A DNA stretch of 64,000 bases from Pseudofrankia inefficax. Lineage in GTDB: Bacteria; Actinomycetota; Actinomycetes; Frankiales; Frankiaceae. The stretch lies in assembly GCF_000166135.1 (NCBI RefSeq), contig NC_014666.1:5642001-5706000 (forward strand), given 5' to 3'. A program made the translations under genes and the position numbers. How positions within the stretch are numbered: position 1 is the stretch's first letter; every line of letters starts with the position of its first letter. Shown piece after piece: positions 36,905 through 46,900 of the stretch. The notes beneath the pieces are model-generated. The model saw only the letters and a list, made by a program, of their open reading frames with translations, did not search any database and was not told the DNA's origin.

Positions 36905-37369
36905 TCAGACGCCAGCGCCATGTTCGAGGTATGTGGGGCCGGCCGAGGAGCGGACAGCGATGGCGGCTAGAACACGCCGGCTGAGGCGGGGCGGCAGGAC
37001 AGCCGGTATATCGGCGACGGCCGTGAAGCTCCAGCCTGTCAGTTCCTCTGCCTGGAGCGCGATGTCGCGTTGCCAGCTTCGAGCCAGGGTGCCGCCGTCG
37101 AAGAGAAAGAGGATCTTGTCACCTTCGTCCGCGGCCGGTGCCCAGTCGACGACGAGGAGTCCGCCGATGGGCGGTTCAATCCCGAGTTCTTCGCGTACTT
37201 CGCGGACGCAGGCTGCTCGGGGCGACTCGCCAGGCTCGACATAGCCGCCGGGTACCTCAAAGCCCCGTTTATAGGAGGGGTCGACAAGAAGCACCTGGCC
37301 GTCATCGTCGAAGAACAGTACTCCAGCCGCGACCCGGGGTGTCGCGATCGGCGGGGTTGCACTATTCAT
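36905..37369 (-). CDS. Nudix hydrolase A
   Basis: 154 residues. The Nudix box is complete: [18 protein letters not shown] then REELGI, matching GX5EX7REUXEEXGU. Its start overlaps the end of the GntR gene by eight bases, so both are made from one message. Nudix enzymes cleave nucleoside diphosphates linked to another group. The partner genes suggest a nucleotide-like metabolite. Base composition is less GC-rich than in the flanks. Confidence 0.92.
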   Translation of the reverse strand: MNSATPPIATPRVAAGVLFFDDDGQVLLVDPSYKRGFEVPGGYVEPGESPRAACVREVREELGIEPPIGGLLVVDWAPAADEGDKILFLFDGGTLARSWQRDIALQAEELTGWSFTAVADIPAVLPPRLSRRVLAAIAVRSSAGPTYLEHGAGV

Positions 37370-38111
37370 AGCGGTAGACCACCGGGCTTCGGTCGGAACG
37401 GATCGCGCGCCGGGTCGCTTCCAGGATGCGCTGGTCCTGGTTGTAGCAGCGGCGCCAGATCAACAGGACATGGGCGCCCCTCGAAAGACCGAGTCGCGAC
37501 CGTTCGTCGGAGGTGGCTACGCGTTCGGTGACAGTATCTTCCCAGCGGAGCACGTGGCCGGCGTCTGTCATCCGCGAGTACATCCCGCCCGGACCTGTGC
37601 TGAGTTGCCGGAGGATGGGCAGTTCGCCGGTGATCTGCGGAGAAAACCACGTGGTGGCGATCTGGAGCGGCTCGCGCTGACCGTCGACCATCTGCCCCTG
37701 TGTGCGGTCGCGTTCCACAACGGTCGTGCCGATCGGCACCGCGAGCCAAGAAGCGATCTCAGCCGTGGCGCCGGTGTCGCGGATGACCGTGTCAGTGAAA
37801 GGCTCGGCCCCTGCCTCGACGACGCTGAGCAGAAAGCCTCGCCAGGCGCCCTCCTGCCGTGTGACATCGGAAGCCTGACGAGTCATGCCCGCTGACGGGC
37901 CAACGATGGCGCCCCGGCCGGGCACCAACTCGATCAGGTCGCGGTCGGCGAGCATCGCCAACGCGCGCCGCACGGTCGAGATCACAACGCCGTGTTGGGC
38001 AGCCAGGTTGGCCCACGACGGCAGCCAGGTGCCTGGCTTGAGGGTGCCATTCTCGATCTGGAGCGCGAGAGCGTCCGCGAGTTGGGTTGCCTTCGCGGGC
38101 TGGCGCGGCAT
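37362..38111 (-). CDS. GntR-family (HutC/UTRA) transcriptional regulator
   Basis: 249 residues. Residues 8-75 are the GntR winged helix ([22 protein letters not shown], read in two parts as a helix-turn-helix). Residues about 95-240 form a UTRA ligand domain with the typical [13 protein letters not shown] and a late [11 protein letters not shown]. Such proteins repress until a small metabolite binds. It is divergent from the SAHH-like operon; dyads at 38158-38167 and 38215-38250 are the likely operators. Confidence 0.9.
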   Translation of the reverse strand: MPRQPAKATQLADALALQIENGTLKPGTWLPSWANLAAQHGVVISTVRRALAMLADRDLIELVPGRGAIVGPSAGMTRQASDVTRQEGAWRGFLLSVVEAGAEPFTDTVIRDTGATAEIASWLAVPIGTTVVERDRTQGQMVDGQREPLQIATTWFSPQITGELPILRQLSTGPGGMYSRMTDAGHVLRWEDTVTERVATSDERSRLGLSRGAHVLLIWRRCYNQDQRILEATRRAIRSDRSPVVYRYE

Positions 38112-38157
38112 GAACGGTAGTCCCTTCTGTAACCCGTGGTCGGGTCCTTGATCGCTC

Positions 38158-38252
38158 GTCTACAGACTACGGTTCGCCTACCCGCCTGGTGGTCCTGGCA
38201 CGCCAGCTATGCATCGTAAGGGCTTGACGAGTCCCTACGATCCCCTTACGGT
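38158..38252. promoter_or_regulatory. Divergent control region: GntR operators and promoter
   Basis: GTCTACAGAC (38158-38167) is a GT-N-GAC dyad of the HutC kind, 47 bases before the GntR start. CGTAAGGG (38215-38222) and CCCTTACG (38243-38250) are a perfect 8-base inverted repeat. Between and over them lies a promoter for the plus strand, TTGACG (38224-38229), 17 bases, TACGGT (38247-38252). A repressor on the dyad would block this promoter. The plus-strand leader to ATG 38336 would be about 75 bases. Confidence 0.6.
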
Positions 38253-38335
38253 TGCCTAGACGGCAATCGGGATGGCGGACGGTCGGCCAGAGCCTGGCGC
38301 GTCACTCGCGGCTAGCCCCTCGCGAAGGGACGATC

Positions 38336-39601
38336 ATGGTCGAAGCACCTGCCCATGCAGCCCAGGAGGCGTGTGCCCCCGCCATGGGCAGGGTGTCTGC
38401 CCATGGTTCCGGACTGGTGAGCCGAGAGCCCTTGCAGGGGGCCAACGCGGCGCTGAGTTCGGAGCCAGCGGCGCGGAAACGCATTGAAGGATACTTCCGT
38501 TCGGTCGGGCTACATTTCAGCGCAAGACCGGATGTGGCGGCAATGGTCGTGACGCATATGCTGCCGGACCGACCATATTTTCTCGATGGGCTGGCAGGGC
38601 TCACCAGCGTGGGAGCGGTGCTGCCGAAGCCGCGATCGTGTGATGCCGCCACAATGGAGGCCATTGCATCGCGGTACCGCTGCGATTCCTTAGATCGGGA
38701 GCGGTTCCTTGACCGGAGCCTCGTTCTCGACTATCTAGAGAGTCGCGTTGGCGGCCGAGACGTCGTTCTTCTAGACATTGGCGGCTATTTTGCTCCGACT
38801 CTCCGGTATGTGGTGGGCCGGTTCAGCGGCCACATCCTCGGTGTCGTCGAGGATACAGAGAACGGATACCAGAAGTACGTAGCGGCCGGGAAGCCTCCAT
38901 GCCCGGTGGTGTCCGTGGCTCGCAGCCCTCTCAAGCTGCCGGAAGACTACCTCGTCGGCCAGTCGATTGTCTTTTCGACAGAATCGCTCCTTCGGTTGCA
39001 CGGCGATATTCTTCACGGTGGCGAGACGTGCGTCATCGGCTATGGGAAGATCGGCCGTAGTGTCGCGAACACCCTGCGGGCAAAGTCTGTCCGGACGACC
39101 GTCTACGAGACTGATCCCGTACGAGCTGTGGAGGCGATGTCGCACGGCTTCTCAGTGAGCGGGTCCAAGGCGGCGGCGCTGAGGAGGGCGCACCTAGTGG
39201 TCTGCGCGACCGGGCAGCGTGCCCTGGTCGGCGACGACTTCGCTCGGCTGCGGCCAGGTGCGTACGTGGCATCGGTGACGTCGTCGGATGACGAGCTTGA
39301 TCTTACAAACGTCGTCCTGTCCTATGAAGAAAGAATCCTTGGCCCGCACGTCACTCGCCTGTCGGCCGGTGGGCACTATTTCTACCTTCTGAACCACGGA
39401 AATGCCGTGAACTTCGTGCACGGCGCGGCCGTCGGCCCCTTCATCTTTCTGGTACAGGGGGAGATTCTGGCGGCGGTGGCACTGCTCACCTCGGGCCACC
39501 TGATCGAACCGGGACTACACCAAGTCAACCGACAGATCCGCGAGACCATCGCGCGGGACTGGCTCAACGCCTTCAACGGCGAAGGAGAGACCGACCAATG
39601 A
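38336..39601 (+). CDS. S-adenosylhomocysteine-hydrolase-like protein
   Basis: 421 residues from ATG 38336, five bases after GAAGGGA. The fold order is that of SAHH: a substrate domain, then a Rossmann domain with VIGYGKIGRSVANTL (for GYGDVGKG), a TVYETDPVRAVEA strand and NHGNAVNFVHGAAVG. Some catalytic spots are kept: the Asp of LLDIGG, Glu in VVEDTENG, and Lys and Asp in LKLPEDYLVG, spaced as in real SAHH. Others are changed: the histidine before FDVEID is Ser (VTSSDDELD) and the GHPSF histidine is missing. So it binds NAD but probably handles another nucleoside-like substrate. It is the first gene of a three-gene overlapping operon. Confidence 0.85.
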   Translation: MVEAPAHAAQEACAPAMGRVSAHGSGLVSREPLQGANAALSSEPAARKRIEGYFRSVGLHFSARPDVAAMVVTHMLPDRPYFLDGLAGLTSVGAVLPKPRSCDAATMEAIASRYRCDSLDRERFLDRSLVLDYLESRVGGRDVVLLDIGGYFAPTLRYVVGRFSGHILGVVEDTENGYQKYVAAGKPPCPVVSVARSPLKLPEDYLVGQSIVFSTESLLRLHGDILHGGETCVIGYGKIGRSVANTLRAKSVRTTVYETDPVRAVEAMSHGFSVSGSKAAALRRAHLVVCATGQRALVGDDFARLRPGAYVASVTSSDDELDLTNVVLSYEERILGPHVTRLSAGGHYFYLLNHGNAVNFVHGAAVGPFIFLVQGEILAAVALLTSGHLIEPGLHQVNRQIRETIARDWLNAFNGEGETDQ

Positions 39602-40161
39602 ACAGTCTGATCGCCGCATCGGTCCGTAACTACCTCGGGCAGTACCCTGCCGAAGAAACTGCACTCGCGCCGCTACTGGAACTGGCAGAGAAACCCGCGC
39701 CCATAGCGTCACGATCCACTACCCCCGGGCATGTCACATGCGGCGCGCTGGTCGTGAATGAAGACGGAAGGATACTCCAGATTCATCACAAGACGCTCAA
39801 CCGGTGGCTCCTGCCAGGCGGTCACGTGGAGCCCGGTGACGCAACGCCACTTGTGGCGGCCATCCGGGAGCTAGCGGAGGAGACTGGGATCGATGCATCG
39901 CAGGTGATACCGATCGGCGGCGGCCCTGTCGACATCGATGCGCATGAGATACCAGCCAATCCCGGGAATGGTGAGCCCATCCACGTGCATTACGACTTCC
40001 GTTTCGCCATGAGGATCGCCGTACGCGAAGGTCTGCACCGAGTGGCCCTCCAACTCGACGAGGTAACGGACTACAGGTGGGTCGAACCCAGCGGGCTTGC
40101 CGGACGGCTCGCGGCGAAAGTCCCGACGTTCCTGGAAACACAGCACCAGGCCTGGACGTGA
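39598..40161 (+). CDS. Nudix hydrolase B
   Basis: 187 residues; ATG overlaps the SAHH-like stop by four bases. The Nudix box reads GGHVEPGDATPLVAAI then RELAEETGI, with Asp for the first Glu, otherwise complete. About 45 residues precede the fold. It differs clearly from Nudix A, so it is not a recent copy. Tight coupling with the SAHH-like gene points to one pathway. Confidence 0.9.
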   Translation: MNSLIAASVRNYLGQYPAEETALAPLLELAEKPAPIASRSTTPGHVTCGALVVNEDGRILQIHHKTLNRWLLPGGHVEPGDATPLVAAIRELAEETGIDASQVIPIGGGPVDIDAHEIPANPGNGEPIHVHYDFRFAMRIAVREGLHRVALQLDEVTDYRWVEPSGLAGRLAAKVPTFLETQHQAWT

Positions 40162-40349
40162 CGACCGGTGGCGCTGCCGGCATCACGATGCTCGCCGCGC
40201 GTCAGGAGGGGCCCTACCGGCTCGTACCCCACGAGTCGGGCCTAGGGCCGGGATTCGAGGTGACCAGCCTCAACCGACTCGCCGGCGAGTTCGAAGAAGA
40301 CGAGATCATCGACAGGCTGCACCGCGCTTCGCGATCACCCTCGCTGTAA
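40158..40349 (+). CDS. 63-residue hypothetical protein
   Basis: GTG 40158 overlaps the Nudix B stop (GTGA). The product has a short basic-aromatic start (QEGPYRLVPHE) and an acidic helix (GEFEEDEIIDRLHRA). No known domain. The overlap and similar base use suggest that it is a true third gene of the operon. Confidence 0.6.
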   Translation: MTTGGAAGITMLAARQEGPYRLVPHESGLGPGFEVTSLNRLAGEFEEDEIIDRLHRASRSPSL

Positions 40350-40371
40350 GCGAAGTAGCCGGCTCAGTCTG

Positions 40372-41985
40372 TCAGTGCCTGCCGAGGATGGTGCGGGCGG
40401 TGTTGCGGCCGGAGGCGCCCCAGACGCCGGCGCCGGGGAAGGTGGCGCCGCCGGTGAGGTAGAGGCCGGCTACGGGGGTCTTGTAGCGGGAGAGTTCGCG
40501 GCGGCGGCCAAGCAGGGCCGACATCACGCCGTCGGGGAAACTTGGGACGTAGCCGCGGGTCAGGTAGAACTCGCGTTCGTAGTCGGGCGGGGTCATCGCG
40601 CGCCAGTCGCGGACCGAGGCCAGCAGCTCGGGGCCGTTCTCGCAGATCGAGGCGTACTGCTCCAGCCAGCCCCAGGGCAGCGCTCGGCCGCCCCAGCCGC
40701 CCGCCAGTGCCCAGGGCGTCCAGAGGATCTCCTGGCTCAGCACGTGCGCGCCGGGCCCGGGGCTCATCGTCTGGTCCAGGACCGACGGGAGGTTCAGGAA
40801 GAACATCGGCCGCTCGGCGATCAGGCCTCGTTTCAGGCCGGCGGACGCGGCGATCTGCTGGTCGGGGGTGGGGCTGACGATCGTCGTCGGGACGTGGCGC
40901 AGGGCCTCGGGCAGCACGTCCTCGGGCAGCGCCGCGACGGCGCGGGGCGTCGGCAGCGCGGTGACGACCGCGTCGAGCTTCGACTCGTAACCGTCCTCGG
41001 CCGGGGCGGCGGCCCAGCGGCGGCGCAGCCGGGCGGCGGCGTGCTCGCCGGCGAGCCAGTCGACCAGCAGGGTCCGCGGGTCGGTGGCGTTGACGATGGT
41101 GTGCGCGGTGACCCGCCGGCCGTCGGCGAGGCGCACGCCGTGGACCCGGCCACCGTTGGCGTCGAGGCCGGTCACCCGCGCGCCGGTGACGACCCGACCG
41201 CCGTGGGCCCGCACGTACCGTTCGAGGGCGGCGGGCACCGCGCCGCTGCCACCGACCGGTCGGCCGACGCCGACAAGGTGGCGGATCGCGAGGCCCAGGG
41301 CGCCGAGGCCGGTGCCCGGCGCGTCCGGGCCCAGGCCCCAGACCGCAGGGCCGACGGTGTGGGTCGCCGCGACCACCCAGGAGGGCAGGCCGAACGACGT
41401 GAGCACGTCGACCAGGCTGCGGCGTGGCCAGTCGAGCAGCACGTTCGCGCCGCGCAGCCGTTGGCGGGCGACGACGGTGGCGACGATCGACGGCGTGGTC
41501 GGCCGGCCGCCCTGTACGGCCAGCACGAGCTTCGCCGCGGGCAGCGCGACGTCCAGGTAGCGCCGGTAGGCGTCGGCCGCGGCCGGGTCGACGCGGGCGA
41601 GGCCGTCGACGGTCCGCTCGATCGAGCGCCACTGGATGAAGACGGGCTCGTCGGCCCAGCCGACGCCGATGAGCATCGGGTCGACGTCGAGATAGCGCAG
41701 GCCGTGGGCGGCGAGGTCGAGCTCCTCCACGATCCCGCTCGCCCGGATCATCGTGTGGTCGCAGTTGCAGATGTTGACGCGGGCGCCGATCGCGTCGACG
41801 GTCGACGCGCACCCGCCGGCCTGCCCGCGGGCCTCCAGGACGACGACCGAGCGCCCGGCCCGGGCCAGGTAGGCCGCGCAGGCAAGCCCGTTGTGCCCGC
41901 CGCCGATGACGACGACGTCGGCCCGAGGGGGCAGCGAGTCCGGGACCGGGAGCCGCACGCCCGCGGCCGTGACGTCGGCCGTCAC
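40372..41985 (-). CDS. PYROXD2/phytoene-desaturase-like FAD oxidoreductase
   Basis: 537 residues from GTG 41985, which overlaps the creatininase stop. The N-terminal FAD fingerprint is VVVIGGGHNGLACAAYLARAG with VVVLEARGQAGG (given in two parts); the C-terminal FAD block is GLYLTGGATFPGAGVWGASG. This matches the PYROXD2/CrtI-like flavoprotein group. No carotenoid genes are nearby, so phytoene is unlikely. Coupling with a creatininase-type amidase suggests a shared catabolic route. Confidence 0.88.
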   Translation of the reverse strand: MTADVTAAGVRLPVPDSLPPRADVVVIGGGHNGLACAAYLARAGRSVVVLEARGQAGGCASTVDAIGARVNICNCDHTMIRASGIVEELDLAAHGLRYLDVDPMLIGVGWADEPVFIQWRSIERTVDGLARVDPAAADAYRRYLDVALPAAKLVLAVQGGRPTTPSIVATVVARQRLRGANVLLDWPRRSLVDVLTSFGLPSWVVAATHTVGPAVWGLGPDAPGTGLGALGLAIRHLVGVGRPVGGSGAVPAALERYVRAHGGRVVTGARVTGLDANGGRVHGVRLADGRRVTAHTIVNATDPRTLLVDWLAGEHAAARLRRRWAAAPAEDGYESKLDAVVTALPTPRAVAALPEDVLPEALRHVPTTIVSPTPDQQIAASAGLKRGLIAERPMFFLNLPSVLDQTMSPGPGAHVLSQEILWTPWALAGGWGGRALPWGWLEQYASICENGPELLASVRDWRAMTPPDYEREFYLTRGYVPSFPDGVMSALLGRRRELSRYKTPVAGLYLTGGATFPGAGVWGASGRNTARTILGRH

Positions 41986-42755
41986 CGACTGGTCTTGGGG
42001 TCGAAGCGGGCGATCTCCCGCAGCGACGCGGCCGCGGTCTCGACCATCGCCTCGTAGCGCTGCTTGCCGTGCTCGGCGGTGGCGCCGGTCGGGTCGCCGA
42101 TCGTGCCGTCGGTGCCGAAGTCGTCGGACAGCCAGCCGAACGACACCGACCGGCCGAAGCCGACCCGCTCGTACGACGCCAGGTGCTCGGGTACGGACCG
42201 GGTGCCCAGCTCGAGACGGACCAGCTCGGGACGCAGGTGCATCATGACCGACGTCTCCTCGATGCCGGCATGGATGCCCATGCCCAGCTCGGTGGCCGGC
42301 GAGGTCCCGCCCTGGTCCGGTGGCACCGACGGGTGCATCACGAACGTGCGCAGGCCGTGCGCGAGCCGCAGGTCACGGCTGGCGACCTGGAGCAGGGCGC
42401 TGTTGCCGCCGTGGCCGTTGAGGAACACCAGCCGCTGGATCGGCGTCGTCGCGAGGCAGCGGCCCAGGTCGTCGAGCATCGCCAGCATCGTCGTCGCGGA
42501 CAGCCACATCGTGCCAGCCGACCAGGCGTGCTCGTTGGACTTGCTGTAGGCCAGGGTCGGCAGCAGCAGCAGGTCGATCTCGTCGCCGTAGGTCGCCACG
42601 ACGTCGCGGCCCAGGGTGTCGGCGACGACCAGGTCCGTCGACAGCGGGAGATGTGGGCCGTGCTGCTCCACCGAGCCGACCGGCAGGACCGCGATCGCCC
42701 CCGGCGACAGGTCCGCGATCTCGGGAGCCCTCAGGTCGGCAAAGATCCGGGTCAT
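41982..42755 (-). CDS. Creatininase-family amidohydrolase
   Basis: 257 residues. The metal motifs of the family can be read: LPVGSVEQHGPHLPLSTD (Glu, His, Asp ligands), SNEHAWSAGTMWLS, NGHGGN and GIHAGIEETS. Members include creatininase, FAPy deformylase and MftE. No mycofactocin genes are seen. It is the first gene of a two-gene unit with the FAD oxidoreductase. Confidence 0.88.
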   Translation of the reverse strand: MTRIFADLRAPEIADLSPGAIAVLPVGSVEQHGPHLPLSTDLVVADTLGRDVVATYGDEIDLLLLPTLAYSKSNEHAWSAGTMWLSATTMLAMLDDLGRCLATTPIQRLVFLNGHGGNSALLQVASRDLRLAHGLRTFVMHPSVPPDQGGTSPATELGMGIHAGIEETSVMMHLRPELVRLELGTRSVPEHLASYERVGFGRSVSFGWLSDDFGTDGTIGDPTGATAEHGKQRYEAMVETAAASLREIARFDPKTSR

Positions 42756-42820
42756 GCTGCCTCCAGCCGCCGAGCGCCACCGCGGCGGATGGAGGCACCC
42801 CCGCCCGCCGCCTCACCACA

Positions 42821-42877
42821 ATGTTCGCCTGGCCAATATGTTCGCCTGGCCAACACTGCGCCTGGCCAACACTGTGG
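42821..42877. repeat. Imperfect 15-17-bp tandem repeats
   Basis: Three units share CGCCTGGCCA, with ATGTTCGCCTGGCCA twice (42821, 42838) and ACACTGCGCCTGGCCA once (42853), then a partial ACACTG (42869). The array is in the leader region of the creatininase gene. Confidence 0.8.
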
Positions 42878-42951
42878 CGACCCGACATGACGAGCCCGTC
42901 AGCGCCAAATTTCCCGATCGTGAAGTCGCTGGCCGGTCGAGGACGAGCCGG

Positions 42952-43350
42952 TCAGCCGCTCGGCCGCACTCGGGTAGCCGCGAAGGTGACGACGACCCGC
43001 GGTTCGAGGCCGGGGGCGCCGAACTGCTCCAGCGTCCGGCCGTAGGTGGCGAGCAGGCTGGTCAGGAACGTCTTGTCGCTGTCGTCCTCGATCGTGGCCG
43101 TCGCGCGGATCTCGATGAACCGGAACGGGTTGTCCGCCGCGAGCGCGAAGACGGTCGCGGTCGGGTTCGCCAGCAGGTTCCGGTACTTCTGCCGGTTCTT
43201 CGACAGCGACGTGCGCAGCACGCCGTCCTCGCCGAGCAGGGACCAGACCGCCGACGTCTGGATCGACCCGTCGGGGTTGACCGTACTCAGCATGATCGTG
43301 GTGCCCGTGAACAGGTCCCGGTGCGACTCGGGCACCAGAAGGTCCGCCAT
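42952..43350 (-). CDS. PPOX-class (F420/FMN-binding split-barrel) protein
   Basis: 132 residues from ATG 43350. Split-barrel signs: GTTIMLSTVNPDGSIQTSAV, LRTSLSKNRQKYRNLLANP (phosphate-binding RxxK region) and FIEIRATATIEDD. This is the size and pattern of actinobacterial F420-dependent PPOX proteins, which reduce small quinone- or biliverdin-like molecules. A longer frame to 43407 lacks family support. Confidence 0.85.
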   Translation of the reverse strand: MADLLVPESHRDLFTGTTIMLSTVNPDGSIQTSAVWSLLGEDGVLRTSLSKNRQKYRNLLANPTATVFALAADNPFRFIEIRATATIEDDSDKTFLTSLLATYGRTLEQFGAPGLEPRVVVTFAATRVRPSG

Positions 43351-43442
43351 GTCCGCAATCTCCTCAGCGTCGATCCAAGGCGTGCACCAGTTCGCAACCC
43401 AGACCAACTAACCGGGTGTTCCGCCGGACGGCGGTTATGCCC

Positions 43443-43925
43443 TCAGGGCATCTCCATGGTCTGGGCGACCCGCAACTCGTCGAACGTCCGTGCCAGCTCC
43501 GGGCCGAGCCGGGCGCCTAGCCGGCGCAGCAGCTCGTCGACGACGAGGGCACAGGCGATCGGGAGCGCGTCCTGGTCGAGGCTGGGCCGCGGCGCGTCGT
43601 CCGGCGGGTGCACGCCCAGCGCGCCGGCGAGCACGATCAGGACCGCGTCCGGGTCGAGTCCGCCCAGCCAGGGGGCCGCCGGCCGGGCCACCTCGCCGAA
43701 CAGCGTCCGGATGTCGTCCCCGTCCAGCCCGTCCGGGTAGGCCCGTTCGACCAGGCCGAGGGTGAGCCGGTGCAGCACCTCGCGGACCAGCACCTCGTCG
43801 TGGCCCCGCAGCCGTTCGCACCCGTCCCGCAGCGCCGCCTCGTCCCGTCCCGTGACGGCCCGCGCAAGGTCGGTCACCGCCCGTTCGATGGCCCGCCCGG
43901 CCGGCGGCAGCGCGTCGGAGGTCAT
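43443..43925 (-). CDS. Hypothetical helical protein
   Basis: 160 residues. Composition and spacing suggest an all-helical soluble protein (AIERAVTDLARAV, LVREVLHRLTLGLVERA, ALVVDELLRRLGARL). I recognise no domain. It begins 57 bases after the glutamate dehydrogenase stop on the same strand and may be co-transcribed with it. Confidence 0.65.
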   Translation of the reverse strand: MTSDALPPAGRAIERAVTDLARAVTGRDEAALRDGCERLRGHDEVLVREVLHRLTLGLVERAYPDGLDGDDIRTLFGEVARPAAPWLGGLDPDAVLIVLAGALGVHPPDDAPRPSLDQDALPIACALVVDELLRRLGARLGPELARTFDELRVAQTMEMP

Positions 43926-43981
43926 CGCGGCCAGCCACTCTGCACCCGGTTCATAGGCCCATAGTGGCCCGGCCGGTCCGG

Positions 43982-46900
43982 TCAGCGGTCACGCAGGCGG
44001 GGGCCGACCCCGGCGGGGTCGAACTGCGCGCGTTCGACCAGGACTCGCAGTTCGTGCAGGGCGACGGTCGCCGCGGCGATGTCGATCGGCCCGGTGCCAA
44101 CCTGCGGCTGCGTCGCCTCGGCGGCCCGGGTCAGGCGCCGGCGGGGCTCGCCCGACGGCGGCGCGCCGGCCAGCTCGGCGAGGACCGCCCGCAATGGCCC
44201 GACGGCGGCGCGGCGGGCGTCGAGCCAGCGGGCCGTGATCGCGCGCGGCCCCTCGGCCAGCCAGTCCGCCGCGTCCTCGGTCGGCGGGTCCGACGGGTCC
44301 ACCCCCGTCACGGCGTCGGCCCGGGTCGTCGCGATGACCTGCCAGTCGAGAATCGCCCACAGCTCGGTGAGCTGCGCGCGCAGCGCGGCCTTCGCGCCCA
44401 GGTTCCAGTGCGGGTCCCCGGCCACGTCGTCGAGGCGGTCGTAGAGGCCGGCGAGACCCAGCCGCTCTCCGAGTGCGGCGTGCACGCCGGCCGCGTCCTC
44501 GATCGGCCCGGGCGCGGGCGTCGGCGTGGTGACGAGCAGGTCCAGGGCCGTGCCGAGCTGCCCGAGCCCGACGATGCGGGCTATCAGGTCCTCTCCGGCG
44601 CTGACGCCGAAGGACGCGGCCAGGTCCGCGGCGCTGGCCCGCAGCCGCCGGGTGGCCGTCGCGGTGCCCTCCCGGCCGCGGGCGTGGCGCAGCAGCCACT
44701 CCGTCGCCAACTCGTGGAAGTCACGGGCAGCCCGCCGGGCCGCCAGTTCCTCGGCGGCCGGCAGGGCCCGGCCGCGCCGGTCGAGGTCGGACCACAGCTC
44801 GTCGAGCCCGAACAGCACGACCGCGGCCGCGCACGCCCGGACGGCGTCCGCTGTCGCCACGCCCACCTGCTCCTCCAGGCGGAACACGAAGCCCGGTCCC
44901 AGCCGGTTCACCAGCTCGTTCGCCAGGTGGGTCGCGATGATCTCGCGGACCAGCGGGTGGGTGCTGATCCGCCGGGCGAACCGGGACCGCACGGCCGGCG
45001 GGAAGTAGCGCTGCGCGACCACGTCGAGCGCCGGCTCGTCGGGCAGCGTCGAGTCGAGCAGCTCCTGGCGGACCAGCGTCTTCGCCTTCGCCTGGAGCAC
45101 CGCGAGCTCCGGGCGGGTCAGCCCTGCCCCGGCGGCGCGCAGCTCCTCCAGCCGGGCCTCGGAGGGGAGGTGCTCCAGCGACCGGACCAGCCCGGACCGG
45201 GCCTCCAGGTTGCGCAGCAGCCGCCGGTGCCGGTCCAGGTAGAAGGACGCGTAGGTGCTCGACAGGCTCACCGCGACCGCCTGCTGCGCGCTGTCGTCGA
45301 GCACCGCGGCGGCGACGTCCGCGGTCAGCGACCGCAGCAGCTCGTCGCGGTCGGTCCTGGTCAGCTCGCCGTCGTCCACCGCGCCGGCGAGCAGGATCTT
45401 CAGGTTGACCTCGTGGTCCGAGGTGTCCACCCCGGCCGAGTTGTCCAGGAAGTCGGTGTTGATCCGCACCCCGTGGTGGGCGGCCTCGACCCGGCCGGCC
45501 TGGGTGACGCCGAGGTTCCCGCCCTCGACCACGACCTTCGCCCGCAGCTCGGCGGCGTCGACGCGGACGGGGTCGTTCGCGTGGTCGGCGGCGTCGTCCT
45601 GGCTCTCGGTGCTCGCCTTGACGTAGGTGCCGATGCCGCCGTTGTAGAGCAGGTCGACGGGAGCGCGCAGCAGGGCGCGGATCAGCTCGACCGGCGAGAT
45701 CCCGCCGTCGTCGCCCGCCGTGGCCGCGGGCAGGCCGAGGACCTCGCGCGCCCGCGCGGACAGCTCGACCCGCCTGGCGTCGCGGCGGAACACGCCGCCG
45801 CCGGCCGAGAGGACCTTCGGGTCGTAGTCGGCCCAGGACGAGCCAGGCTGGTCATAGAGCCGCTGGCGCTCGGCGAACGACGCCGCCGGGTCCGGGTCGG
45901 GATCGACGAAGACGTGGCGGTGGTCGAACGCGCCCACCAGCCGCATCGAGCGCGAGCGCAGCATCCCGTTGCCGAAGACGTCGCCGGACATGTCGCCGAC
46001 CCCGACGACGGTGAACGGGTCGCTCTCGGCGTCGACGCCGAGCTCACGCAGGTGCTGGCGGGCCGATTCCCAGGCGCCTCGGGCCGTGATCCCCATCGCC
46101 TTGTGGTCGTAGCCGACCGACCCGCCGGAGGCGAACGCGTCCCCCAGCCAGTAGCCGTGCTCGGCGGCGATCTCGTTCGCCAGGTCGGAGAAGGACGCGG
46201 TGCCCTTGTCCGCGGCGACGACCAGGTAGGGGTCGGGCTCGTCGTAGACGACGGTCCGCGCCGGGCCGACGGGCTTGCCTGCGACCAGGTTGTCGGTGAC
46301 GTCGAGCAGCGCCGAGACGAAGGTCCGGTAGGCCGCCCGCACCCGTGCCGGGTCCGGCCGCCCACTACCGGTGGCCTGGCCGGGAAGCGCCTGGGAGTGC
46401 AGGACGAACGCGCCCTTGGCCCCGTCGGGCACGATCACCACGTTCTTGGTGACCTGCGCGCGGAACAGGCCATGGACCTCGGTCCGGTAGTCCTCGGGCC
46501 GGTCGGAGAACCGCAGGCCGCCGCGGGCGACCCGGCCGCCGCGCAGGTGCACGCCCTCGACCTCGGGTGACGTCACGAAGACCTCGACCCACGGCCGCGG
46601 CGGCGCCAGCAGCGCGAGCCGGCTGGAAGCGATCTTCAGCGCCAGCGCGCGACGAGGCGCGCCGTTCTCGTCTCGCTGGTAGAAGCTGGTGCGCACGACG
46701 GCGGCGAGCACGTCGCGCAGCCCGCGCAGAATCCGGTCCTCGTCCAGGCTGGCGATGTTCCCGAGCAGGTCGTCGAGCGTGGCCGAGGCCTGTTGGGCCG
46801 CCGGCTCTCGGCCGGCCGGATCGCGGTCCGGGTCGAACCGGGCTCGGAAGTACTCCAGCAGGGCCTGCGCGAACGCCGGGTGCGCGAGCACCGTCCGCTC

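Noticed and set aside
40372-41985. Phytoene desaturase of a carotenoid pathway
   Set aside because: The FAD fold fits, but no crtB, crtE or other carotenoid gene is near, and it is coupled to a creatininase-family gene.
43964-46570. 868-codon plus-strand frame over glutamate dehydrogenase
   Set aside because: Shadow of the gdh reading frame; composition is Arg/Gly/Val-rich without motifs.
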